A stretch of 64,000 nt of DNA from Lactobacillus huangpiensis. GTDB lineage: Bacteria > Bacillota > Bacilli > Lactobacillales > Lactobacillaceae. Shown here one piece after another: positions 18,746-30,047 of this stretch. Location: assembly GCF_019972815.1 (NCBI RefSeq), contig NZ_BPPA01000001.1, positions 248,001 to 312,000 of the forward strand. The letters are read 5' to 3'. How positions within the stretch are numbered: position 1 is the first letter of the stretch; each line of letters starts with the position of its first letter. The translations under genes were made by a program, and so were the position numbers. Under the pieces are notes generated by a model. It ran no database searches. It was not told the DNA's origin and was given only the letters and a program-made list of their open reading frames with translations.

Positions 18746-20719
18746 ATGGCTTACGAGGATCTAAGTCGTGAAATTATCGCTGATGTTGGCGGTAAAGATA
18801 ACGTGATCAGTGTTGTTCACTGTACTACGCGCTTACGTTTTAAATTAAAAAATATGAAAAAGGCTAACGATGACAAATTAAAGGCCACCGATGGCGTAAT
18901 TTCTGTTGTGAAATCGGGTGGGCAATACCAAGTTGTGATTGGCAATAATGTCGCTGATGTTTATGACACGCTGGTTAAAGTAGGCGGCTTTTCTGGTGGC
19001 GGCAGCGTGCCCGATGATTATGAAGATACCAGCAACATGAGTTTAGCAGATAAGTTTATTGATTTAATCTCTGGCATTTTCAATCCGATTTTAGGGCCAA
19101 TGTGTGCTGCCGGTATGATCAAGGGCTTTAATGCCATGTTCTTAGCTTTTGGCTGGGAAGCGCAAACTTCTGGTACTTACATTATTTTGAATGCCATTGG
19201 TGACAGTTTATTCTACTTCCTGCCAGTTATTTTAGGAATTTCAGCAGCTAAAAAGTTCGGCATGAACGGCTATCTAGGTGCAACAATTGGTGCTGCACTT
19301 TGCTATCCTTCAATTGTCGCAATGGCCAGCAGTAAAACCACTCTGTTTACTGTATTTAAGGGTACTATTCTCCAAGCACCAATTCACATGACTTTTTTGG
19401 GAATTCCGGTAATTTCGATGAACTATACTTCATCAGTCATTCCAATTATCCTGTCAATTTGGTTTGCTTCTAAAGTGCAAAAATTGGCTAAAAGGATTAT
19501 TCCTGATGTTGTCAAAACTTTCTTAGTGCCATTTATGGTTTTACTAATTACTATTCCTGTTACCTTTATTGTCATTGGCCCTGTTGCTACCTGGCTTGGT
19601 AATGCTATTGCAGCTGCTGTTAGTGGAGTTTACCACTTCAGCCCAATTGTTGCCGGCATTTTAATGGGAGCATTCTGGCAAGTATTTGTTATCTTTGGCG
19701 TTCACTGGGGCTTTGTGGCAGTTATGATGACCAATATTGCTGCTTTAGGCTATGATCCAATCTTAGGCTTATCTTTAGCAGCTTCATTTGCTCAAACAGG
19801 CGTTGTTTTAGCAATTATTTTCCAAACTAAAGATGAAAAAACCCGCAGTATTGCAATTCCAGCCTTTGTTTCTGGTATTTTCGGGGTTACTGAGCCGGCT
19901 ATTTATGGTGTCACCCTTGAAAGAAAGAAGCCTTTCATTTTAAGCTGTATTGCCTCTGCAATTGGTGCCGGCATCATTGGTTTCTTCCAAGTAAAAGTAT
20001 TCCAGATGGCCGGAATGGGAATCTTCTCAATTCCAGATGCAATTGGTAAAAATGGTTTTGATACTGGCGTTTATGGTTTAATTCTAGCAATGGTTATAGC
20101 AACAATTTTAGGCTTTGCTTTCCAAATGCTATTTGGTAAAAACAGTGTTGATGCACCAATAACTGAACAAACTGCCATAGCGACAGCTACAAATGCAGGT
20201 ACAGATAATGCTGCAACAAACAATTCTGCAAGTTCCGCAAGTGTAAAACCAGAAGTTTCATATAATAAGGAAGAAAAATTGGTAGCTCCGTTAAATGGAC
20301 AGGTTGTGCCATTAAGCGAGGTTAAAGATGAAGTCTTTTCCAGTGGCTCAATGGGCAAAGGCGTTGCGATTGCACCACGAGAAGGCAAAGTTTGTTCACC
20401 CCTTGATGGTGAAGTTGTAATGGTTTTCCCTACCGGCCACGCAATTGGTCTTAAATCAACTAATGGCGCAGAAGTAATGATTCATATTGGTATGGATACT
20501 GTGGAACTTGATGGCAAAGGCTTTACTACTTTAGTTAAAAAAGGTCAGAGTATCAAAAAGGGCGACCCTCTTATTAAATTTGACCTTGAAGCTATTAAAA
20601 AAGCTGGCTTTGAAACTACTACACCAGTAATTGTTACTAATTCTAATAATTACCATGAGGTTAATGCAGTTGCGAATGGTACAATAACCATTGGGGATGC
20701 ATTATTAGACCTGAAATAA
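18746..20719 (+). CDS. bglP: Beta-glucoside PTS permease EIIBCA
   Basis: A 657-residue fused PTS transporter. EIIB (about 1-85) has phospho-cysteine C26 in VVHCTTRLRF. The EIIC membrane domain (about 105-460) includes the GVTEPAIYGV loop of the Glc superfamily. A linker rich in Ala/Asn/Thr precedes EIIA (about 500-655) with phospho-His H580 in MIHIGMDTV. The family imports and phosphorylates aryl-beta-glucosides or cellobiose. It is followed after 15 bp by a 6-phospho-beta-glucosidase. Expression depends on LicT antitermination at 18635-18728. AGGAGG lies six bases before the ATG. The exact beta-glucoside is not determined. Confidence 0.95.
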   Translation: MAYEDLSREIIADVGGKDNVISVVHCTTRLRFKLKNMKKANDDKLKATDGVISVVKSGGQYQVVIGNNVADVYDTLVKVGGFSGGGSVPDDYEDTSNMSLADKFIDLISGIFNPILGPMCAAGMIKGFNAMFLAFGWEAQTSGTYIILNAIGDSLFYFLPVILGISAAKKFGMNGYLGATIGAALCYPSIVAMASSKTTLFTVFKGTILQAPIHMTFLGIPVISMNYTSSVIPIILSIWFASKVQKLAKRIIPDVVKTFLVPFMVLLITIPVTFIVIGPVATWLGNAIAAAVSGVYHFSPIVAGILMGAFWQVFVIFGVHWGFVAVMMTNIAALGYDPILGLSLAASFAQTGVVLAIIFQTKDEKTRSIAIPAFVSGIFGVTEPAIYGVTLERKKPFILSCIASAIGAGIIGFFQVKVFQMAGMGIFSIPDAIGKNGFDTGVYGLILAMVIATILGFAFQMLFGKNSVDAPITEQTAIATATNAGTDNAATNNSASSASVKPEVSYNKEEKLVAPLNGQVVPLSEVKDEVFSSGSMGKGVAIAPREGKVCSPLDGEVVMVFPTGHAIGLKSTNGAEVMIHIGMDTVELDGKGFTTLVKKGQSIKKGDPLIKFDLEAIKKAGFETTTPVIVTNSNNYHEVNAVANGTITIGDALLDLK

Positions 20720-22180
<1,461 letters not shown>

Positions 22181-22226
22181 ATCTTGGCGGAGATACGACT
22201 CGGCTCATGTGAGCAAAATAAACAAG

Positions 22227-22255
22227 AAAAAGCGTGCTTAAAAGCACGCTTTTTT
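22227..22255. terminator. Terminator of the beta-glucoside operon
   Basis: Arms AAAAAGCGTGCTT / AGCACGCTTTTTT. Confidence 0.93.
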
Positions 22256-22304
22256 GCTATGTCAATTTCTATTGCAATTTTTTCAAAACATTGATTGCAA
22301 TAAA

Positions 22305-24021
22305 CTAATTAGTCATAGTCAGGCTGCATAGATTATATAAATCACCTTTTTGCTTCATCAATTCTTTATAAGAACCTTCCTCAGTAATAGTGCCATCTTT
22401 CATAAAAATTATCGCATCATATTTTTGTAATAAGTTGGGATTCAATTTATGTGTTACCACAATTGATGTTAAATCCTTTATTTCTAAAATAGCATTTTCA
22501 ATTGCAGTAGTATTTTTTTGATCTAAAGATGACGTTGCTTCATCCATTAACAAGATGGGTGTTTTTCTAATTAATGCTCGCGCTATAGAAATTCTCTGCT
22601 TTTGGCCACCAGATAACTCTTTGCCATTTTCGCCAACATTCATAGCAACGCCCTTAGAATTGCCGTTTACTAGCTTTCTTAAACCAGCCTTATTTATAGC
22701 ATAATTCAGTTCTTTGTCTGTAAAAGATTTGCCTAGCATTATATTATACGCAAGAGAATTATCGAAAATATAGACGTCCTGTTGGACAATATTTATTAGT
22801 TTATAAAGCGATGACAAATTAATGTTATTGATATTTACGTTATCTACACTGATGTTGCCATCCTTAGTCAATCTGTAATATCTCATTAGTAACTTTAATA
22901 ATGTTGTTTTACCACTACCCGACATACCTACAAGCGCGTATTTTTTGCCTTTTTCTATTTGTAAATTGATGTGTGAAAGTACCCTCTTTCCCGTTTCACC
23001 ATGCTGGGGGTAGGAAAAACTAACATTGGTCAATTTAATCTCATTTTCAAATCTGTTCAATTCCAAATAGTTACTGTTATCTTTTACCGAATTATGCACT
23101 TTCTTCAGCAACTGATTCAGAGTTTTGCTGGCAGCCAAGCCAGCCTTTTTGTTATTCATTTCCAGACCTAATTTGCTTAGTGGCATTACAATAAAATTAA
23201 CTAATTGCACAATTGCTGTAACTCCACCAATACTGGTGCTTCCGTTAATTACCATAAACATTCCGAGTCCGTATGCAACCAGAAAAACTAAATATCCAGA
23301 GAAGTTTGAAATTGATACCGAAATATTATTAAGTTCTGCCAAAGAAAACTCGCTATCAGCCCGTTTATCGTTACTATTCTGGAATTCTTTGCTAATTTGT
23401 TTTTCAATATTAAAGCTTTTAATTACTAAAAAACCCGAAAATGTGTCTTTTACTTTGGAAACATAGGCATTTTGTTGCGTCAAAGCCAGATTCTGCTTTG
23501 CCTGCATTTTTCCTCCCACCAAACTCATCACAAAAATTGGCATTAAACTTACAATTAGCACTGCTATTGACAGCTGCCAGTTAATCATAAACATCCCTAT
23601 AATTGAGAAAAGCAATAATGACGAGTCAGACACAATACTAAAGAAAGATTTGATATATTTTTCCTCAATTGTCGAGATAGTATTGGTCATTGTTGCTAAA
23701 AAATCTCCAGTACTATTGTTACTGAATTCATTTAGATCACTTGCGATAATTTCATTAAAAATATGCCTGCGATATTTTTTACTAAAATTATTAACAAACC
23801 TATTTTTGGTTAGTTCACTGGTAAAAACAGCAGCTGCCAAAAATATACATACTAATAAACAAATATTGCATTTTTTAATTCATAAACATTCCTGGCAATC
23901 CCTGAGTCATTTAATATTTTTAACACCAAAGCAAGCAATAAGTTTATAAACGGATAGACTATTCCCGAAAAAAAAGCGCGAGATAGTAATTTAATTTATC
24001 ATATTTTTTATACTTTTCCAT
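22305..24021 (-). pseudogene. ABC exporter (membrane-ATPase fusion) with two N-terminal frameshifts
   Basis: The intact part (511 codons from 23840) lacks the first membrane helices. Upstream, a proper start is found at ATG 24021 behind AGAAAGGATG, encoding MEKYKKYDKLNYYLALFF. The frame is lost in an 8-base homopolymer (23968-23975) and must shift again in a 6-base run (23871-23876) to rejoin; each is restored by one extra base. The repaired protein would be about 571 residues, normal for a homodimeric exporter. The ATPase part is sound: Walker A GMSGSGKTTLL, signature LSGGQKQR, Walker B ILLMDEATSSLD, and H-loop VVTHK. It resembles the ABC exporter at 47320-48903. The substrate is unknown, perhaps a peptide. 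Sequencing error is a real alternative to decay. Confidence 0.82.
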
Positions 24022-24389
24022 TAATATAAACATCCTTTCTATTCTAAAAAACATAAGTGAAAGTATCTAATTATTTTAAATTCTTCTACGTCTTCTCACT
24101 ATACGCTAAACATTTTATAATCGAAAGAACTATTTTAAAATAAAGCTATATTTTTTAAAATTATAAAATAATAGTTATTTTGATAGTTCTGCGTGAAAAA
24201 ATTATAGAAAGATTTTTTTAAAATAGGCAGGTCAAGTTAGTATTAATTTGAAGGATATTAAGCATAGAAAAAAGCATTTCATTATAAATACAGAAAAAAA
24301 AGTTTTTACGATTCACAAAGGATTGTTTATATTCTGTCTTAATGAGAACATCTGATCTGGAGTATTTAAATAGATACAGGAGGAAAATA
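24022..24389. other. AT-rich gap between ABC exporter and PTS gene
   Basis: Holds the divergent promoter regions of the two neighbours. I see no convincing -35/-10 pair, cre site or RAT element. Confidence 0.5.
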
Positions 24390-26537
24390 ATGAAGGGAAA
24401 AATTTATGCTAAGGCGCAACAAGTTGGCAAGACATTCATGTTGCCAATTTCCTTGCTTCCGATAGCGGGATTATTTCTAGGATTGGGTGCTTCTTTTACT
24501 GGTCCGACTTTTATAAAGTTGTATCATTTGGAAAGTATTTTATCGCCGGGGATGCCGTTAAACAGGTTTTTAAGCATTTTAAATGACTGTGGCTCTGTAG
24601 TCTTTGACAATCTAGGCTTGCTATTTGCTGTCTCTATAGCGTTGGGAATGGCAAAAAGTGAAAAAGGGGTCGCTGCGCTTTCTGCGGTTGTAGGCTACTT
24701 TTTAATGTACGCTTCCTTAACCAGTTCAATTAAAAATCTCAGAAATTTAAATCAGCTCAAACAAGTTAACGGCTTAATTACAAATGTGTTGGGTTTTAAC
24801 AACACAATGAACCTGGGAGTATTCGGGGGCATTATCATTGGTTTAATAGTCGTATGGCTACACAATAAGTACTACAATATTAAACTGCCTGATGTAATTT
24901 CATTTTTTGGCGGTGCTCACTTTCCGCCAATAGCCGCTGCGGTTTCTGGCGTAATAATAGGAATTTTGCTTTCATATATTTGGCCTTATTTTGCTGCTGG
25001 AATTTCTGCTTTGGGCTTCTTTATTGCTAAATCAGGAGTAGTTGGTTCCTTTCTATACGGATTAATCTACAGAATGTTGATACCCTTTGGTTTACACCAC
25101 ATTTTCTATTTGCCGTTTTGGCAAACAGCAGTAGGTGGGACGGCCGTTGTTGCTGGTCATACCGTGCAAGGTGCCCAAAATATTGTCTTTGCACAATTAG
25201 CTGCCGGCGGGAAAATTTCGTATGAAGCTGCCAGATTCTTTTCATTTCAGTTCCCAGAAATGATTTTTGGCTTGCCAGCTGCTGCCCTGGCAATGTACTC
25301 TGTTGCTCGTAAAGATAAACGAAGTGAAATTAAGGGACTATTAGTATCTTCTGCAGTAACTTCCATTTTAACTGGAATTACCGAGCCGCTTGAATTTACT
25401 ATTTTATTTGCTTCACCATTTTTGTATTTTGGCGTTCACTGTGTACTTTTTGCTTTTTCTGCAGTCTTTGTAACATTGCTAAAAGTAGGAGTAGGCTTTA
25501 CCTTTTCCGGTGGCTTAATAGACTTTATTCTTTATGGTGTGTTACCCGGAAATGCCAGAACTAATTGGGTTCCAATCATCTTCTTAGGTATTGCTTATTT
25601 CGTTGTTTACTATTTCTTGTTTAGATTTGTAATTACTAAGTTCGATCTCAATACGCCTGGTCGTAAAGATGATACTACTTTAAAAACCAAGAAAGATTAT
25701 GTTGATAATAAGAAATTTACTGCTCTAACTAAAGATGAGCAAGTAGCTTATGAAATAGTAGCAGCTCTAGGCGGAACTGATAATTTAGTGAATGTTGACA
25801 ACTGTGCCACAAGGCTGCGGGTGACAGTTAAAGACGGCAATTTAGTAGATAAAGAAACCTTAACCTCAACGGGAGCAGCCGGGACAGTAGTTAACGGTGC
25901 GTCTGTCCAGGTAATTTATGGCACTACTGTCGGCAACATTAAAACAAATGTAATGGATCTGATTAATAGCGGCAAAGCGCCAAAAACTGTTGCGAACTCA
26001 GTTAAGCCAGTAAAAAGTTCGAAGTTAGATTCAGAGGATAAAAAAGTTCAAAAGTCAGTTGAAACGGGTCCGAGTCAAAAAATTGCATTGTTTGCACCTG
26101 CTGATGGGCAGCTGGAATCATTGCAAACCTTAAATGATGGTGTTTTTTCCAAAGAGATGGTAGGTAAAGGCTTTGCGATTTTACCAGAAAATGGCAATAT
26201 CTACGCTCCAGTTGATGGCACTATAACAACAATTTTTTCGACTAAACATGCAATTGGCATAAAAGATGAAAATGGCATTGAGTATCTTTTGCATATGGGA
26301 TTGGATACTGTTGAGCTTAAGGGCAAAGGCTTTAAGATTCTTTGCTCTGAAAAAGAACAAGTCCATCAGGGTGACAAGCTGGCAGAGATGAATTTAACAG
26401 AAATTAAATCTGCTGGAAAAGCAACCGATGTTATCTTTGTAGCTACTCTGTCTGACAGATTATTAGATGTCAAAGTTGCTGACAATGATAGAGTCGCTGC
26501 TAATGATCAAGTAGCCGAGTTGTTTGTTAAAAAATAA
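24390..26537 (+). CDS. Glc-family PTS permease EIICBA (glucose/maltose type)
   Basis: A 715-residue fused PTS transporter in the order C-B-A. EIIC (about 1-420) has the Glc-family blocks PISLLPIAGLFLGLG, FGGAHFPPI, PFGLHHI and GITEPLEF. EIIB carries phospho-cysteine C472 in DNCATRLRV. EIIA carries phospho-His H635 in LLHMGLDTV. The EIIC part is closest in appearance to the MalX/PtsG branch, suggesting glucose, maltose or a related alpha-glucoside; GlcNAc cannot be excluded. The start at 24390 follows AGGAGGAAA; the upstream ATG at 24342 lacks a ribosome site. No hydrolase or regulator accompanies it. Confidence 0.9.
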   Translation: MKGKIYAKAQQVGKTFMLPISLLPIAGLFLGLGASFTGPTFIKLYHLESILSPGMPLNRFLSILNDCGSVVFDNLGLLFAVSIALGMAKSEKGVAALSAVVGYFLMYASLTSSIKNLRNLNQLKQVNGLITNVLGFNNTMNLGVFGGIIIGLIVVWLHNKYYNIKLPDVISFFGGAHFPPIAAAVSGVIIGILLSYIWPYFAAGISALGFFIAKSGVVGSFLYGLIYRMLIPFGLHHIFYLPFWQTAVGGTAVVAGHTVQGAQNIVFAQLAAGGKISYEAARFFSFQFPEMIFGLPAAALAMYSVARKDKRSEIKGLLVSSAVTSILTGITEPLEFTILFASPFLYFGVHCVLFAFSAVFVTLLKVGVGFTFSGGLIDFILYGVLPGNARTNWVPIIFLGIAYFVVYYFLFRFVITKFDLNTPGRKDDTTLKTKKDYVDNKKFTALTKDEQVAYEIVAALGGTDNLVNVDNCATRLRVTVKDGNLVDKETLTSTGAAGTVVNGASVQVIYGTTVGNIKTNVMDLINSGKAPKTVANSVKPVKSSKLDSEDKKVQKSVETGPSQKIALFAPADGQLESLQTLNDGVFSKEMVGKGFAILPENGNIYAPVDGTITTIFSTKHAIGIKDENGIEYLLHMGLDTVELKGKGFKILCSEKEQVHQGDKLAEMNLTEIKSAGKATDVIFVATLSDRLLDVKVADNDRVAANDQVAELFVKK

Positions 26538-26595
26538 ATAGCTATAATGTCAGATTTCTATGTTAGAACATATTGCTTCAGCCAATTGCTGCAAG

Positions 26596-26634
26596 TAAAA
26601 AAGCCAAGCTTTTCATTTAGAAAGCTTGGCTTTT
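26596..26634. terminator. Terminator after EIICBA
   Basis: Arms AAAAGCCAAGCTTT / AAAGCTTGGCTTTT. The following 26635-26869 shows no gene that I can support. Confidence 0.9.
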
Positions 26635-26869
26635 GTTTTACTCAAAAATTAAATTGGTGCCAAATTTGAAATAGGTTTTAGTTACCAATTTCTTTACGCT
26701 ATATTTATTTACATTTTATTTTTACTGTCATAGATTCAACAAAAAAATCGACCTTTTGTGGACAATACAATTGTGCATTTTCTACTTATGCAGGATGATC
26801 TACTAACGCTATTTGGGAATATTTCATCAGAAAATTAAGCAAGTTTTGCCTTTTCCAACTATGATGCCA

Positions 26870-27505
26870 CTATAGTGATGCCCACTTACCATTGTGAAAA
26901 TGATTAAATAAATTTTTATTCTCTTTAAGCAGCCAAACTATCTGTTGTCTATCATAAACAGCTATTCCATGATTATTGAGTATAGTGACTATTACTATTA
27001 AATCTTTTGCTTGAATATTTCCTAATTCTAATTGAATAACTTTTTTATCCACAGTCAAATTTAGTTTAAAAAAGTCTGGGTTAAAATCAAGTGGACTAAT
27101 TCGAACTTTTTTACGGTATGTAATTTCAGCACTAGTGATATTCTCAAATAAATATGATTTTGCATATATTTTTTTGATATGTAACAGCTGCATAAGTTTT
27201 ATTGCATCATTTGAACTATAACTCACTACAGTAATTCCATTTTTATCGATCAGCCAATATCCACTAAAACATGTTGGTAAAGTAATAAAAATTCCTGCCA
27301 AAATTGTGAAACCCAGTACCCACCATGGTTGATAGCCAAATCCAGTCATAAATAATGACACTAAAATGACTAAAATTATTCCTATGATTACATGCAGAAT
27401 GTTTACTTTATGTCCAACAGTCACACTTTTATTGGAGTTAGTAAATCCTGAATTATTTGAAGGATAGAGTTGTTGTCCTTCAATCATTTCTTCGTTTGAC
27501 TTCAT
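26870..27505 (-). CDS. Membrane protein of unknown function
   Basis: About 211 residues. Two membrane helices (about 38-60 and 66-88 from the chosen start) are followed by a soluble domain of about 120 residues rich in beta-prone stretches, ending HNGKWASL. The overall look is that of a small membrane-anchored PH-like protein, but I do not recognise the family. I prefer the ATG at 27505 (MKSNEEMIEG); a longer frame from 27550 would add 15 residues that look non-native. Ribosome sites are weak for both. It stands alone between the PTS gene and the Rgg regulator. Confidence 0.65.
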   Translation of the reverse strand: MKSNEEMIEGQQLYPSNNSGFTNSNKSVTVGHKVNILHVIIGIILVILVSLFMTGFGYQPWWVLGFTILAGIFITLPTCFSGYWLIDKNGITVVSYSSNDAIKLMQLLHIKKIYAKSYLFENITSAEITYRKKVRISPLDFNPDFFKLNLTVDKKVIQLELGNIQAKDLIVIVTILNNHGIAVYDRQQIVWLLKENKNLFNHFHNGKWASL

Positions 27506-27660
27506 GATATTTACACTTTCACAACTTAGCAGTAACTGCTTTATTTTCATTTAATTATACTACGTCTTAGCTTTAGAAAACGCTTTTCTTGGCAGCAACG
27601 GAAAATTTTTGCTTTTTGTTGATCCCTAGACTATAGGAGTGTCTTAATCAAATTGATAAT

Positions 27661-27700
27661 AAAAAGCTGGTTACCAGTGAATGCTGGAACCGGCTTCTTT
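27661..27700. terminator. Terminator of the Rgg gene
   Basis: Imperfect arms AAAAAGCTGGTT / AACCGGCTTCTTTTT with an inner CCAG/CTGG, abutting the minus-strand stop. Confidence 0.8.
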
Positions 27701-28564
27701 TTATACTAAATTGCCACCTGTCTTTTCTTGCACAGTTTTTTGCAACTGCTTACTAAATTCAGTCATGCCGATTAAGGCAAACTCTTCTATTTGCCTTGCG
27801 CAATTATCCAGATAAACCTGTTTAGGATCAAAATGATAGTTAATAATGTTCTCCAAAAATAATAGAACCATCTTATTAAAGAAGGTTAGTGGCTGGGTGT
27901 GAATCTCATGGGATTTTTCCACCAATTGCTTGGCTTCCTGGTACTTGCTTTTTTCCAGACACATACTAATCATATTGATTAATATTCCCAACACTATAAA
28001 TTGTATATCGTCATTATCACTATCTTTAAATTGCTGAAAAATTTTGTTAGTAATGATCATGTCACTGGCAAAATCATAAAAAACCATGCAGTTCAGGAAA
28101 ATTTTGATAGTTTTCCAGTCGAAATTCTCTTCATTAAAGAATTTATTTTTAAGTTGCTGAATTTCTGCAGCACTCAATTTTTCTCTATTACCATCTATAA
28201 TAGCTAAGATTGAGTTCACACTTAGCATTAAATCATTTTTACTGGTAAGCTCGCTACCCGCAATGGCCTGCTTAATTTCTTTTAGGCGCTTAGTATCAAA
28301 ATTATAATAAGCGTCCGTCATTTGGGCAACAATCCTCTTTTTGAGATTATCTTCACTTTCAGACTGGTAATCAAGTTGTTTAAAAAAATCAGCAATTTTA
28401 ACGTGATTTTGCCGTAATAATTCAATTAGGTCTGCCGCTGAAATGCGCGTCAGATCTTTTTCTACTTTGGAGTAAAAAGAAGGGCTGATAACGTCACCAA
28501 TCCATGCGCGTTGAGTTTTGCCAGCTTCTAAGCGGTATTGTCTAAGTAATGCACCGATAGTCAT
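27701..28564 (-). CDS. Rgg-family peptide-responsive regulator
   Basis: A 287-residue protein with an N-terminal XRE-type helix-turn-helix (about 5-60, LLRQYRLEAGKTQRAW...FYSKVEKD) and a helical repeat domain for the rest. This is the architecture of Rgg/GadR/MutR quorum-sensing regulators, which bind short secreted peptides. It is divergent from an MFS transporter gene with 106 bp between, and Rgg proteins often regulate such a neighbour. I found no SHP-like peptide ORF in the flanking intergenic DNA, so the ligand may be encoded elsewhere. Confidence 0.88.
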   Translation of the reverse strand: MTIGALLRQYRLEAGKTQRAWIGDVISPSFYSKVEKDLTRISAADLIELLRQNHVKIADFFKQLDYQSESEDNLKKRIVAQMTDAYYNFDTKRLKEIKQAIAGSELTSKNDLMLSVNSILAIIDGNREKLSAAEIQQLKNKFFNEENFDWKTIKIFLNCMVFYDFASDMIITNKIFQQFKDSDNDDIQFIVLGILINMISMCLEKSKYQEAKQLVEKSHEIHTQPLTFFNKMVLLFLENIINYHFDPKQVYLDNCARQIEEFALIGMTEFSKQLQKTVQEKTGGNLV

Positions 28565-28670
28565 AATTTAACCTCATTAAATTTTTTTGTTTCATATATG
28601 ACACTTTTCTTTTCTTAATTTTAGCTTAAGTACAATTGAAAATAAAGAAAGTTAAAAAGGAGAAAAAATT

Positions 28671-29915
28671 ATGACTATCTTTTTTAAAAATAAAGAATAT
28701 CGCAAGTTTTCAATTGCCAGTATTTTATCCAGTGCGGGGGATATTTTATTCTATTTAGCGCTGATGACTTATGCCAGTCGGCTCAAAAATTATTCGCTGG
28801 CCTTGTCTTTAATTGCTATTTCGGAGTCAGTTCCCCGGCTGTTCTCCAGTGTTGGTGGCTATCTAGCTGACAGGACGCAGAACAAATTTCAAAAAATAGT
28901 CTGGATGGCTATGATCAGAGGTGCGCTTTATCTACTGGTTGGTTTTCTTTTTAGCCAGAACATCGCTGGCTGGAATCTGGTAATTATGGTGATTATCATC
29001 AACTTTATTTCTGATACGGCCGGAACTTATTCTGGCGGACTGACCACACCATTAATTATTAGTCTGGTTAAAAAGGATGAGATTGCTGAAGCTGAAGGTT
29101 TTACTAGTGGTGTTTCGCAAGTAATCACTTTGATTGGTCAGTTTGTTGGATCAGGACTTTTGTTATTCATGTCATATTCTGCGCTGGCTGTAATTAACGG
29201 TCTGACTTTCGTTGTGGCAGGGTTGATCTATTGCAATATTGCCAGGAGTAGACGAAAAAAGGGCATTTCAACTGTCACACAAGAAGTCGATGATCGTGGC
29301 TTTTGGTCCACCTTGGCCTTAGCATTAAAGCAAGTTAAAAAGGCTAGTGGCTTAATTACTACCTTACTGGTAATCGCCATTTTAAACGGAGTTCTCAGCA
29401 CGATAGAGCCTCTGATTTCTATTGTAATTGCGGGCAATCGTCAGGTGATGGTCATTGGAACCTATAGTTTTACAATTGCATTAATCGGCGCTATGGCAGG
29501 AATAGGCGCTGCCTTAGGCAGCATTTTTGGTACTAATCTATTTAAAAATGTTAGCCTTTATATCATCATTATGTTTGCTTATATTGCTGGAGCAAGTGTC
29601 ATAATTGCTATTTTAAGTAAACAAATTTGGTTCTGTTTAATAACTTATTGTATCTTAGGCTTCTTTGCAGGAACTGCTACTCCAAAATTAACTCAATGGA
29701 TGGTAGGTGCAGTTGATCGTAAAATTTTGGCGTCCTCTGTTGGTCTGATTAATACGATTTTATTAATTGCCAGTCCCTTAATGACAACTGCTTTTACTAC
29801 CTTATCGGCTGTGACAAGCGTTATCTATTCTCTTTGGGGTCTGTTTATCGTCAGTATTCTGCTCTTTGTAATTACCTTATTGGTGATGAGAAAATCCGCA
29901 CAAAAAGGAAAATAA
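28671..29915 (+). CDS. MFS transporter divergent from Rgg
   Basis: A 414-residue, roughly 12-helix MFS protein with motif-A-like GYLADRTQNKFQ. It is a clear paralogue of the protein encoded at 5773-7029 over its whole length. A strong ribosome site (AAGGAG) precedes the ATG. Its promoter sits in the 106-bp space shared with the Rgg gene, so peptide-dependent control is likely. Drug efflux or peptide export is possible; the substrate cannot be read from the sequence. Confidence 0.87.
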   Translation: MTIFFKNKEYRKFSIASILSSAGDILFYLALMTYASRLKNYSLALSLIAISESVPRLFSSVGGYLADRTQNKFQKIVWMAMIRGALYLLVGFLFSQNIAGWNLVIMVIIINFISDTAGTYSGGLTTPLIISLVKKDEIAEAEGFTSGVSQVITLIGQFVGSGLLLFMSYSALAVINGLTFVVAGLIYCNIARSRRKKGISTVTQEVDDRGFWSTLALALKQVKKASGLITTLLVIAILNGVLSTIEPLISIVIAGNRQVMVIGTYSFTIALIGAMAGIGAALGSIFGTNLFKNVSLYIIIMFAYIAGASVIIAILSKQIWFCLITYCILGFFAGTATPKLTQWMVGAVDRKILASSVGLINTILLIASPLMTTAFTTLSAVTSVIYSLWGLFIVSILLFVITLLVMRKSAQKGK

Positions 29916-30047
29916 ACAGCCAGTTTAGCTGGTAAATTTGCAGTATCTGATTTTTGCCGTCATTCTTTTCTATCAAGTATATAAAAACTGTCAAGATAAT
30001 GATGTGAATCACCAAATTAGGATATTTTACTAGTTGTAAGTTAGCTC

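Noticed and set aside
27566-27590. cre site upstream of the hypothetical membrane protein
   Set aside because: AGAAAACGCTTTTC has three mismatches to the consensus.
28565-28670. SHP-type pheromone gene between Rgg and MFS
   Set aside because: Looked for short ORFs with a hydrophobic tail on both strands; none found in 106 bp.
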